Of a stretch of 64,000 bases of DNA, positions 41,120 to 55,000 are shown one piece after another (within the stretch, counting starts at the first letter, position 1; every line of letters starts with the position of its first letter). Source of the DNA: Gibbula magus. Its lineage: Eukaryota > Mollusca > Gastropoda > Trochida > Trochidae. Below the pieces are notes generated by a model that did not search any database, was not told where the DNA came from, and worked only from the letters and a program-made list of their open reading frames with translations. The position numbers and the translations under genes are program-made. The stretch spans positions 32,154,656 through 32,218,655 of the forward strand of contig OW388291.1 of NCBI GenBank assembly GCA_936450465.1, in the 5' to 3' direction.

Positions 41120-43221
41120 TAGAGGTGGGTATTGCTAAGATTTTTCATATTGCGATATATTGCGATTTTAACTCAAGTATTGCGATATGAATTGCAATAT
41201 ATTGCAAGACATTTCTTTAAGAATAAATTACTTGGTTTAGTTATTGCTTGATTGAGAGATAATGAAAGTAATATCCTTGGTTAGTAAATCTTGAATAAAA
41301 CCAGAATACATGACTAATTATTGAAAATAAGTGCGTAATTTTGGATTTGGCATGAATAAAATGCACTTAGTCTAGTTTCTCTAAAGAAATTATAATCGAA
41401 CAAAACTTCATTTTAGTCAACTGGACTGGTCAGTCCAATAGTCTAAATACGGAAATAATTATATAAGAAATATTATATCATTATGAGTTTACAAGACGCA
41501 TTTATCAACAGTACCATCTGATCTACAGTCCCAGTCCCTGCTTTGTGCAAGGAATGACGGATTGTAAAAATATGAAGGATATAAAATGGATATAAAAAAT
41601 AATGTATATTGCTCGCCATAGGCTCGCATATTTTACAAATCCATTTGTTTCCTTAGGTTGAATATCTCATAACCGACCATGGTGATTATGAGATAACCAA
41701 CCTGCGCAGATGGTGTTTATGTCATATAACTTGCAATTTAAACTAAAGAAATAACTTCCAAATGGGTGAAAGGAGCAATCTTCGCTAATCCTGGACGTTG
41801 ACTGAGACTCTTTAAAGAATAAGGATAAATCACATTAGAATCGGGGACACACACGATTTCTGTGTTTATAATGTGAATAATTTATACAGTGAAATAAGCA
41901 GCGAATAACAATAATTAAGTTTCCCATTTATCACTTAGATATGTGACTTTAAATAAAACTAGGTGTTATATATCTCCAACATGTGTCGCCTGGGGAATCA
42001 ATATTTCTTAAGTTTGACAATAATGGTTAAGTTACGAATTAGTACGTCAGCATGAATTGAAAGAAAATTTCATTGAGTGTCTATTCATATACTATAGATG
42101 TTGGGAATATATATGTCACAGGGTTGTACAGTAATAGCATGACATCTGAAGCCTATATTTAATATAATATCATAACGATTAAGTTATTGTCAAATTTTAA
42201 AAATATTGAATTCGTTCGTGTGAATTAAACAAACATTTTATTGAGTATTTAGTTCATATACTAAATAGTATATAATAGTCAGAAAGTGACAGCAACTATT
42301 GAGACTCAGAAGTTGTCCTCCACCGTTTCAACAACAATGTAAGTAATCCGCTAAAAAGAAAATTTAAATATTGATAACTGTACGTGTTACGTATGGTAAT
42401 TATTTTAAAGTTCTCTATATAATGTTTCTTATTATCTGACATTTGTGACGATAGATTTGATCTCAAATGGACAATATACAGGCCCGATGTCATTAACAAT
42501 TACAGTAGAGTAGATACAAAAAACAAGCGGTGAAAAAGAGGTTTTGCTGTTAAATGTTCAACAGACGTGTCAATTACAGAGCAATTTTTAATTTCAAATG
42601 ACATTATAACTACTTCGTAGCCTGTTTGTGATTTCCAATAGATACATCTTATATCTTATATTAAGGAGAAGGTGAATGCGAATATATAAAACCATAAGAA
42701 ATACAAAAGAAAACAATATTTTCGGGATAACAACTCCTTGATCAGGGGAGATGATATTCCACCTGATGAAGGACTTTGTGAGAACTATTTCCATACAGAA
42801 AAACATCAACATGTTAAGCAGACATCATTTTCTAACTTCACAGTCATATAGACGCTGCTACCAAGTTATAATCCGTGTAATCCTTCACCGTTTACATGAC
42901 TTAATTAACGTTTATGCACTCATTACAAAACGTCAAGGCTTACATCAGTCCCAATCGTTCATTCACTTTGATAGCTGAAGAAAACTGCGACACAATAAGC
43001 CTTACTATAGCCAGTTAATGTGAATCGTCTACAATCACCATTTTATGAGAAAGCATGATATTCGATGTAGAAAAAGGGAAATATATCAGAAGATTTCCAA
43101 ATGTTACAATGTGTTCTAAATGTATTGTAAAAACCGGTTTTCAATTAGCATATCGCAATACGTATCGATTTCATCTTTGAACCGGTTAATACCGGTAAAC
43201 CGGTTATATTGCGCACCTCTA
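41120..43221. mobile_element. hAT-like non-autonomous transposon, copy 1
   Basis: 2,102 bp from TAGAGGTGGGTATTGC to GCGCACCTCTA. An 8-bp target duplication GTTTCAGT lies at 41112-41119 and 43222-43229, as expected for hAT elements. Subterminal ATATTGCGATAT-type motifs cluster at both ends. No ORF above 75 aa and no recognisable transposase is present, so it must be mobilised in trans. It is intergenic, between the EGF receptor and sulfotransferase genes. Confidence 0.85.
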
Positions 43222-43789
43222 GTTTCAGTATGGAGTGCTACATGCCTGTCTACTAAGCCCATGCATGTTATGTTGTTCTTTTCACTGTAAATGGTCTTTG
43301 TCCTCATGTATACACTCATTGCTAATAATCCCCATAAACTAGAGCTCGAGAGTTTCAACCGGATTCGCGAGGAATACAGCTTTTTTTTCACGATTTAGGA
43401 GATAAACTGTGTTAAAAATTCAGTGGCATATAACGAATTATTATAGCTGTATGGTATAAAATAAATGATATGTAAGAAAATACTTATTTCAGTAACAATT
43501 TTTTTTTTATTGAGGTTGTATTTCAAAAGTATTTCACTGCCATCGATGATGATAATGTATACTGTTATGTATAGTGAATATTCGAGTAATTCCTCATTCT
43601 TTAGATATAATGGAGCCAGGGTCCGAATCCCATTATGTTTAAGGAATTGAGATTTACGAGGCCATTAACCCACAAAAATCATTTTACATTAATATTTGAT
43701 ATAAAAAATTCTAGTGCATTTGTCTTTTACTGAAAAATTTAAAAATATTGACTCGAGAGAACAATAGAATGACGGAACAAGTGTATTAA

Positions 43790-44232
43790 AGGCGCTGTAG
43801 CACGTTGTTCTTCCGGAAATAAAGTGCTCTCACTAAAATATAATTAGTGTTACCAATGGCTAAGTAACATTCCTTGATCAATAAAAAGAGTTCTAAAACG
43901 AATATACATGATTCGGTTAAACCATGGGAATCCACTTCCCATCGAGCGGCCATTAAAACGGCCGCTCCAAGGCAGTTCAAGTGATCTGACTGATGTTGCG
44001 ATACCTTAACACTCAGAGTAAAATTTTAATTATGGCACCATGATAGAATGGTCAACCATCTGAACTCTCAAAATCCACCTCTGTCTTCTGAAAATCGTTT
44101 TCAATGGATACGGCTTATAGGGCTGTATAATGAGATTTTTTACCATCTAACGTTACATTAAATTGTATTAACTTCCATAATCAATGGCATATTCGAGAAA
44201 ACATTATATGCACAAAACGTGCTACAGCGCCT
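43790..44232. mobile_element. TTAA-flanked MITE (piggyBac/Kolobok type)
   Basis: Inverted ends AGGCGCTGTAGCACGT and ACGTGCTACAGCGCCT, with TTAA directly outside each (43786-43789, 44233-44236). 443 bp, non-coding. Confidence 0.8.
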
Positions 44233-45116
44233 TTAAATCTTGTTCATATATTGATTCGTAAGTTTGCTTGTTTTATATTCATTGCATTTACATCAAATCA
44301 TGTTTTCCCTATCAACATGGGAGTCAAGAGAAGTGTTTTTGTACTGTACGATGACATTCGTGCCGCATGAGTTGCATTGAACAACTCTCTCCAGCCTGGG
44401 CTGCTAGAAGCGCTGGCCTAGATAACCCGCTACAGTGGAGATGCACACTGTAGAAGGAAATCAAAACCCTCGCTCCAAACCCATGCATGGGACGAAGAGC
44501 ATCAAAAGTACATCAAAAACACTTAAAAGAGAACTAGAAACCTCGGTCGAGGGTATTTAATCAAATATCGCAAATAACTCTGAGAGCTAGCAAAATGGAC
44601 ATAACCCTTTATCAACACATTTATTATAGTATACACATATAATAATAACATATAACATATGACATATGATATCTATCTTATCATGGTTTACACATATTCA
44701 TTTATAATAATGGTATAACATTTACAGCAAACGTATCATTTAAACATAATACAATAAATGCCGATAGATTAGATCTACATTTTTAAATGGTAGATTATGG
44801 TAAATGTTAAATGTACAAATGAAAAATAAAAAAAGATAGACTTCTTATATATATACAACTTACAGTGTGACACCTGTGAGGTTACTTATTCCTAACCACT
44901 TTTTCATTATATTCTTATCACACGAAGTGTAATCATCTTTATCAAAATGCAAGAAGATCCATTCTTATTCATTTTATTTATTTTCAAATAGTTTATAGCA
45001 AACATAGTAACTTACCAAACTTTATGAACGAATAGAATATCCACTTTACACTCGATACTGTTTTAACTATAAACTCAATCTACGATAATATCATTAAACT
45101 GGTGCATTCAATTTCT

Positions 45117-45625
45117 TAATATTCTGACACAGTGGAAATTATTAACATAAATACATCAATTTTACTAATTTAAAATATATGTGAAATGCTCTAGAAATAA
45201 GCATATTTCGTTCATAAAGTTTATTTGTAATTTCAAATACATGTCCGCTCCTCCGTGGCAGATGGTCATTTAGAACAAAGGCAATTAATGTATATTCTAA
45301 CAAAGGAATTCTCGTTCCTCTCTAAAATAAAGTTTAAATAATGGGACAATTTATATGTGAAAATGATAGAATTTATCTAACGTAAAGCATAAAATAACAA
45401 GACTAATTTATTTAGAAAAAATATTTAGTTTAGCTTGAAAGTAGTGTAAATATTTATACATTGACCATTGTCTTTTTCCAATATAAAGCATAAAATAACA
45501 GAATAATTTATGTATAAAAATGATACAATTTAGCACTGCGTTAGTATTCTTGTTCACATAGATTTTAAGTTGGTAAAATTGATGTATTTATGTTAATAAT
45601 TTCCACTGTGTCAATATTCTTGTAG
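45117..45625. repeat. Inverted repeat with about 45-bp arms
   Basis: ACACAGTGGAAATTATTAAC at left and GTTAATAATTTCCACTGTGT at right, arms of about 45 bp separated by roughly 400 bp of AT-rich sequence. The inside also has a direct duplication of ATAAAGCATAAAATAACA. Confidence 0.7.
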
Positions 45626-46075
45626 AAACAATATTTGCAACACATTTCTGACATTATGTTTTTGTAATTGGAAAGTGAGTTAGATACCATTCATTAATGA
45701 TTTTGATAAAATGGCATTACATGGAGGATAGTTTATCGTCTTTCTTAATGCTCTCTAACATTGATCAGACCAAATAACCGAACTACTTGCAGCTTAAAGA
45801 CATTTCTGTAACATAACACATTACAGGATTTTGCACGAACCAATAATAAATATACTGCTATTATCTGTAGCATGCTTTATTTGTTACAGCAAAATACAAT
45901 GTTCCTTTTCTATTTCAAATATTGGAAGTAATAAAAGCCTCAAACACCGGGCACCACCGTCATGGCAGGACATGTTCAGCATATCCCGTTGTTATCATGG
46001 ACCGTCACTGATTCTGTAGCACCAATTCACCACGGTGATAAGAAGCTTATATCAAATCAACGATTTTACCCTTGT

Positions 46076-49000
46076 TTATTTTTCATTCCATTCAAATCTG
46101 GTGTCACCAAGCAACAAAGCAAGCTCGTGGTTGAAAGACACAAAAAAGGAATCCAGCATGTCTCTTGTCTCCGGCCACATATCTCCGAGCTTCCTGTAAT
46201 GTTTGCCCCGTTCATTTTTGACATTGCGTAATGAAATTGACGCCAAATGTCCTTGTGATAACTTTTCTGAAATAAACCAGCATTGTTGTGTTAAAGACTT
46301 CAATTCGTTTCTGGACATTTTTAAAATTTAATTCTTTTCTAATACAAGAATCTTGTTATATCAAATCAAACAGGAGATATTGGCATACTACATAGCACTC
46401 TGTAAAAAAAGTAACGCTGCCTAAAGGTACATCCGTTATGTTGTTTGGGGTCACATATGCTAAACGTTATAAATTGTGTTATGTTATCGAGAAGTACTGA
46501 CTGTTGCCGAAAATTGTCATTTTGATCTTAGTCGACTCATTATACCAACGGTATAAAGGTAAAGTATCGATTTCTGATTGAAAACCAGACAATGCTTCGC
46601 GTGTGGCGCGCGTCAATTAGTCAAACGTAATTTTGGAAACTTATTTACAACAAACTAAAAGAAAACTTTAAGTTGATAATGTTTAATAGGTCTTGTGTAT
46701 GTAACTGAAACGTGTAGTTTCGGTTTCTGCACAGGTATATTGATGATGCTCGATATTAATTGGAAACTAGTAATTATTATACATTTGGCAATTGGTGATG
46801 AATATGCAAGTTGAGTGAACTTTTTTTGTACTGATATAAGCACATATCGTATCTTGGCATGTACTAAAGCCAAATAGAAGTTTATTAAACACAATGGATG
46901 CACCTTAAACAAACAGCGCATTCATATAAATTTTCTATTTCCCATTTTTTAATGCAGTGACAATGATAGTGTTTAACACAAGGATTGGACTGATATGTAT
47001 CTTAAATGTTTTACACTTGATTATATGCATCCTTAAAACCACACCCACTTCAAAAATGAATGTGCATCTTAAAAACCTTACCAACTCCAAGAAAATGATA
47101 TATATCTGCAAGCGTCTCAGTCACATGGCCCTTGTAATATTCAAACTGAACAATATGCAAGTGACTGCGAGGATAAACTCGCAACCAGTCCAGTAGATGT
47201 ACGTGGTATATACTGGAGCGTAGCGATATCTGAAAATGTTAATAAATCATTGAGATGCTTGTAATACCTTAATCTGAGAAATTTAATTGACACAGCAAAA
47301 TGTTTAAGGTATTGTTATACTGAAACAGTGCATTTGATCCCATTCAATGAACTTCACTGAACATGTAGAGTTGCTGAAAAAAAGTTTGTTACATTGCTGT
47401 GTTTACATGGCTATTGCGACATCAGATACAAACAAGTGCAAGGGTTTTATTTTGCTGAAATACAAGACATTCACTTTAACTTTGAGGTCATTGATGATGT
47501 CATTCTGATATTTCTAAGAATCAAAGAATACCAACCACCTTTGTTGTGAATGTAACAAGCTTTTGTTCAGCAGCTGTGACGCTAGCATATATTACTCGGA
47601 GTTACTAGTTTAATATATTGTCTTCAATATTAACTTTATATTTGTAAGACGAAGGGTCAATGACTAAACGCTGCCCAAGGTCTGTAAAATTGGTACTAAA
47701 TTAGAACCTATGACGTCATAATGTATTTATTATGTATTGTAATAAACAGTTATATAGAATAATGGTCATTGGTTATTTACTGCTTACCGCGGTCGTAAGG
47801 TAATTTTCATGATCAACATTGTAAACACAAGAACGAAGAGAAGCTGCTTGTCGACATCGATGAAATTCTTCTATCTCGTTGGCTACCAGGGAATGGAAGT
47901 GTTGCTTAGAAACCCTGTACTCCAATATCGGTGCTTTCATAATGTAGTATGAAAAACATCTGAAAAGACCAACAAAATGAAGACTTAAGGTGAAAGATTA
48001 GTCTGTCATCCAGACCCCTTAAATGTTAATGGGACACCGCGTCGAGGGTAAAATTGAGATCAGATTTATCTACCTATGCTGATTAGCGTGTCTGCTTCGC
48101 TTCACTGTTTATATGGAGTTGTTTTTATTACCAATTACTTCAATTGTCTGAAATTGGGGGTCTATGATCTGTTAGCAGACGCTAAACAGTATAGGTAGAT
48201 AAATCTGGTCTCATATTTATTCCCGATGCGGTGTCCCTTTAAAAGCAGAAGCAAGTCTTAAATGAGGCAAGTCTACAGTATAAGGCTGAAACATCTCAGA
48301 GGTTTGCTTTTATTTTATTTTATTCAAATTTTGAAATTTAAACAAAAATTCACGTTAGACTAGTGAAAGGTTAGCCTCTTCACGTTTTATGATCTAAAAA
48401 TATCTTAACCATATTTAAAGTTTTAAAATAATATTCTTATATATTTGAATTCTGAAAGTTATCTTAGACCACACTTGACATTAGACTAAGTATAACATGT
48501 GTCTTTCATATACAGCTGCACACCGAAAGTGTGTTCGCCTACGTGTGTATTTCAGTGCAAATATCATATACATTTAAGTTGACATGTCTTTGAAGCATCA
48601 TATTACCGCGAAAACTAGATCATTTTGCATTTTTGCATTATAAGAAGACAGTTGAGTGTTTAATAACATAATCTGTTTTCATATCTCATTGTAAACAGTT
48701 ACCGTTTCGGCAGCTCTTTGAAGTTACCAGGGGCCAATCTTTTCAAAACGACAGTTTTTATTTTCTTTTGTGAAATATTCAGTAAGAGATCAATTTGGTC
48801 AAACATATATCATAATTTTCCGTATAATGTTTTATTGTATTTGTGCTTAAATTGTTCTCATATAGTCGATATGACAACTTTATTTGAAAATTCAAGACAT
48901 TTTTCAAGATTTTACTCCTGTCTAATTCATTATGCCAAATTTCGTTAACGTGTACCACTGACGTGACGATCACAGGATACGTTTAAGAATGATTATTTTA

Positions 49001-52000
49001 TTTATTGATATATGATGATTAACTGTCATTGTATGTTATGTAATTTTATTGACGTTACAATGAACGTCAATTTACATGGTTTTTTGCACTATGATACACA
49101 TGTATGTGAAGAAACTTTCGATATGCAGCTGTAGAATCACATTAGCAATACACATGTTTGTTTAACTAATAGTAGTGTTAATATATAATACTTTTGCAAA
49201 TCACTCTTAATAAGTCGTTTGCGTCAGTAATTAAGCATGTATTAATCATATTTCAAATTAGTATTGAGACAAACATTGGCCAGAATTGGTCAAGTATTAC
49301 TACAGCACGGGTTCAATTTATGTCTAGTATTTGACCAACATGTGTCCAGTATATGACCAACATGTGTCCAGTATATGACCAACATGGGTCCAGTATATGA
49401 CCAACATGGGTCCAGTATATGACCAACATGTGTCCAGTATATGACAAACATGTGTCCAGTATATGACCAACATGGGTCCAGTATATGACCAACGTGGATT
49501 CAGTATATGACAAACATGTGTCCAGTATATGACCAACATGTGTCCAGTATATGACCAACGTGGATTCAGTATATGACCAACATGTGTCCAGTATATGACC
49601 AACATGTGTCCAGTATATGACCAACATGGATTCAGTATTTGACCAACATGTGTCCAGTATATGACCAACATGTGTCCAGTATATGACCAACATGGGTCCA
49701 GTTTATGACCAACATGGGTCCAGTATATGACCAACATGGGTCCAGTATATGACCAACATGTGTCCAGTATATGACCAACATGGGTCCAGTATATGACCAA
49801 CATGGATTCAGTATATGACCAACATGTGTCCAGTATATGACCAACATGTGTCCAGTATATGACCAACATGGATTCAGTATTTGATCAACATGGGTCCAGT
49901 ATTTGACCAACATGGGTCCAGTATATGACCAACATGTGTCCAGTATATGACCAACATGGGTCCAGTATATGACCAACATGGATTCAGTATATGACCAACA
50001 TGTGTCCAGTATATGACCAACATGTGTCCAGTATATGACCAACATGGATTCAGTATATGACCAACATGTGTCCAGTATATGACCAACATGGGTCCAGTAT
50101 ATGACCAACATGGATTCAGTATATGACCAACATGTGTCCAGTATATGACCAACATGGGTCCAGTAAATGACCAACATGGATTCAGTATATGACCAACATG
50201 GGTCCAGTATATGACCAACATGGGTCCAGTATATGACCAACATGGATTCAGTATATGACCAACATGTGTCCAGTATATGACCAACATGGGTCCAGTATAT
50301 GACCAACATGGGTCCAGTATATGACCAACATGGGTCCAGTATATGACCAACATGAGTCCAGTATATGACCAACATGGATTCAGTATATGACCAACATGGG
50401 TCCAGTATATGACCAACATGTGTCCAGTATATGACCAACATGTGTCCAGTATATGACCAACATGTGTCCAGTATATGAACAACATGGGTCCAGTATATGA
50501 CCAACATGTGTCCAGTATATGACCAACATGGATTCAGTATATGACCAACATGTGTCCAGTATAAGACCAACATGTGTCCAGTATATGACCAACATGGGTC
50601 CAGTATATGACCAACATGGATTCAGTATTTGACCAACATGGGTCCAGTATATGACCAACATGGGTCCAGTATATGACCAACATGGATTCAGTATATGACC
50701 AACATGTGTCCAGTATATGACCAACATGGATTCAGTTTAAGACCAACATGTGTCCAGTATATGACCAACATGGGTCCAGTATATGACCAACATGGATTCA
50801 GTATTTGACCAACATGTGTCCAGTATATGACCAACATGTGTCCAGTATATGACCAACATGGGTCCAGTATATGACCAACATGTGTCCAGTATATGACCAA
50901 CATGGGTCCAGTATATGACCAACATGGGTCCAGTATATGACCAACATGGGTCCAGTATATGACCAACATGGGTCCAGTATATGACCAACATGGATTCAGT
51001 ATATGACCAACATGTGTCCAGTATATGACCAACATGTGTCCAGTATATGACCAACATGGGTCCAGTATATGACCAACATGGGTCCAGTATATGACCAACA
51101 TGGGTCCAGTATATGACCAACATGGGTCCAGTATATGACCAACATGTGTCCAGTATATGACCAACATGGGTCCAGTATATGACCAACATGGATTCAGTAC
51201 ATGACCAACATGTGTCCAGTATATGACCAACATGTGTCCAGTATATGACCAACATGGATTCAGTATTTGATCAACATGGGTCCAGTATTTGACCAACATG
51301 GGTCCAGTATATGACCAACATGTGTCCAGTATATGACCAACATGGGTCCAGTATATGACCAACATGGATTCAGTATATGACCAACATGTGTCCAGTATAT
51401 GACCAACATGTGTCCAGTATATGACCAACATGGATTCAGTATATGACCAACATGTGTCCAGTATATGACCAACATGGGTCCAGTATATGACCAACATGGA
51501 TTCAGTATATGACCAACATGTGTCCAGTATATGACCAACATGGGTCCAGTATATGACCAACATGGATTCAGTATATGACCAACATGGGTCCAGTATATGA
51601 CCAACATGGGTCCAGTATATGACCAACATGGATTCAGTATATGACCAACATGTGTCCAGTATATGACCAACATGGGTCCAGTATATGACCAACATGGGTC
51701 CAGTATATGACCAACATGTGTCCAGTATATGACCAACATGGGTCCAGTATATGACCAACATGGATTCAGTATATGACCAACATGGGTCCAGTATATGACC
51801 AACATGTGTCCAGTATATGACCAACATGGATTCAGTATATGACCAACATGTGTCCAGTATATGACCAACATGTGTCCAGTATATGACCAACATGGGTCCA
51901 GTATATGACCAACATGTGTCCAGTATAAGACCAACATGTGTCCAGTATATGACCAACATGGGTCCAGTATATGACCAACATGGATTCAGTATTTGACCAA

Positions 52001-55000
52001 CATGGGTCCAGTATATGACCAACATGGGTCCAGTATATGACCAACATGGATTCAGTATATGACCAACATGTGTCCAGTATATGACCAACATGGATTCAGT
52101 TTAAGACCAACATGTGTCCAGTATATGACCAACATGGGTCCAGTATATGACCAACATGGATTCAGTATTTGACCAACATGTGTCCAGTATATGACCAACA
52201 TGTGTCCAGTATATGACCAACATGGGTCCAGTATATGACCAACATGTGTCCAGTATATGACCAACATGGGTCCAGTATATGACCAACATGGGTCCAGTAT
52301 ATGACCAACATGGGTCCAGTATATGACCAACATGGGTCCAGTATATGACCAACATGGATTCAGTATATGACCAACATGTGTCCAGTATATGACCAACATG
52401 GATTCAGTATATGACCAACATGTGTCCAGTATATGACCAACATGGATTCAGTATATGACCAACATGTGTCCAGTATATGACCAACATGGATTCAGTATAT
52501 GACCAACATGTGTCCAGTATATGACCAACATGGATTCAGTATATGACCAACATGTGTCCAGTATATGACCAACATGGATTCAGTATATGACCAACATGTG
52601 TCCAGTATATGACCAACATGGATTCAGTATATGACCAACATGTGTCCAGTATATGACCAACATGTGTCCAGTATATGACCAACATGTGTCCAGTATATGA
52701 CCAACATGTGTCCAGTATGTGACCAACATGTGTCCAGTATATGACCAACATGTGTCCAGTATATGACCAACATGGGTCCAGTATATGACCAACATGGATT
52801 CAGTATTTGACCAACATGGGTCCAGTATATGACCAACATGGGTCCAGTATATGACCAACATGGGTCCAGTATATGACCAACATGGGTCCAGTATATGACC
52901 AACATGGGTCCAGTATATGACCAACATGGATTCAGTATATGACCAACATGGATTCAGTATATGACCAACATGGATTCAGTTTAAGACCAACATGTGTCCA
53001 GTATATGACCAACATGGGTCCAGTATATGACCAACATGGATTCAGTATTTGACCAACATGTGTCCAGTATATGACCAACATGTGTCCAGTATATGACCAA
53101 CATGGGTCCAGTATATGACCAACATGGGTCCAGTATATGACCAACATGTGTCCAGTATATGACCAACATGTGTCCAGTATATGACCAACATGGGTCCAGT
53201 ATATGACCAACATGGGTCCAGTATATGACCAACATGTGTCCAGTATATGACCAACATGGATTCAGTATTTGACCAACATGGGTCCAGTATATGACCAACA
53301 TGGGTCCAGTATATGACCAACATGGATTCAGTATTTGATCAACATGGGTCCAGTATATGACCAACATGGGTCCAGTATATGACCAACATGGGTCCAGTAT
53401 ATGACCAACATGGATTCAGTATATGACCAACATGGATTCAGTATATAACCAACATGTGTCCAGTATATGACCAACATGGATTCAGTATATGACCAACATG
53501 GGTCCAGTATATGACCAACATGGGTCCAGTATATGACCAACATGGATTCAGTATATGACCAACATGGATTCAGTATATAACCAACATGTGTCCAGTATAT
53601 GACCAACATGGATTCAGTATATGACCAACATGGGTCCAGTATATGACCAACATGGGTCCAGTATATGACCAACATGGGTCCAGTATATGACCAACATGGG
53701 TCCAGTATATGACCAACATGTGTCCAGTATATGACCAACATGGGTCCAGTATATGACCAACATGGGTCCAGTATATGACCAACATGGGTCCAGTATATGA
53801 CCAACATGGATTCAGTATTTGACCAACATGGGTCCAGTATATGACCAACATGGGTCCAGTATATGACCAACATGGGTCCAGTATATGACCAACATGGGTC
53901 CAGTATATGACCAACATGTGTCCAGTATATGACCAACATGTGTCCAGTATATGACCAACATGTGTCCAGTATATGACCAACATGTGTCCAGTATATGACC
54001 AACATGTGTCCAGTATATGACCAACATGTGTCCAGTATATGACCAACATGGGTCCAGTATATGACCAACATGGGTCCAGTATATGACCAACATGGGTCCA
54101 GTATATGACCAACATGTGTCCAGTATATGACCAACATGTGTCCAGTATATGACCAACATGGATTCAGTATTTGACCAACATGGGTCCAGTATATGACCAA
54201 CATGGGTCCAGTATATGACCAACATGGATTCAGTATTTGATCAACATGGGTCCAGTATATGACCAACATGGGTCCAGTATATGACCAACATGGGTCCAGT
54301 ATATGACCAACATGGATTCAGTATATGACCAACATGGATTCAGTATATAACCAACATGTGTCCAGTATATGACCAACATGGATTCAGTATATGACCAACA
54401 TGGGTCCAGTATATGACCAACATGGATTCAGTATATAACCAACATGTGTCCAGTATATGACCAACATGGGTCCAGTATATGACCAACATGGATTCAGTAT
54501 TTGACCAACATGTGTCCAGTATATGACCAACATGTGTCCAGTATATGACCAACATGGGTCCAGTATATGACCAACATGGGTCCAGTATATGACCAACATG
54601 TGTCCAGTATATGACCAACATGTGTCCAGTATATGACCAACATGGGTCCAGTATATGACCAACATGGGTCCAGTATATGACCAACATGTGTCCAGTATAT
54701 GACCAACATGGATTCAGTATTTGACCAACATTGGTCCAGTATATGACCAACATGGGTCCAGTATATGACCAACATGGATTCAGTATTTGATCAACATGGG
54801 TCCAGTATATGACCAACATGGGTCCAGTATATGACCAACATGGGTCCAGTATATGACCAACATGGATTCAGTATATGACCAACATGGATTCAGTATATAA
54901 CCAACATGTGTCCAGTATATGACCAACATGGATTCAGTATATGACCAACATGGGTCCAGTATATGACCAACATGGGTCCAGTATATGACCAACATGGATT

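Larger units (their letters stand above)
43230..46075. other. Intergenic 3' of the sulfotransferase gene
   Basis: Very AT-rich with no recognisable gene. It holds a TTAA-flanked MITE (43790-44232) and a long inverted repeat (45117-45625). Confidence 0.55.

Noticed and set aside
42296..42978. Short ORFs (67-75 aa) in the hAT-like elements as transposase fragments
   Set aside because: No catalytic motif or BED-type domain seen. They are duplicated only because the element is duplicated.
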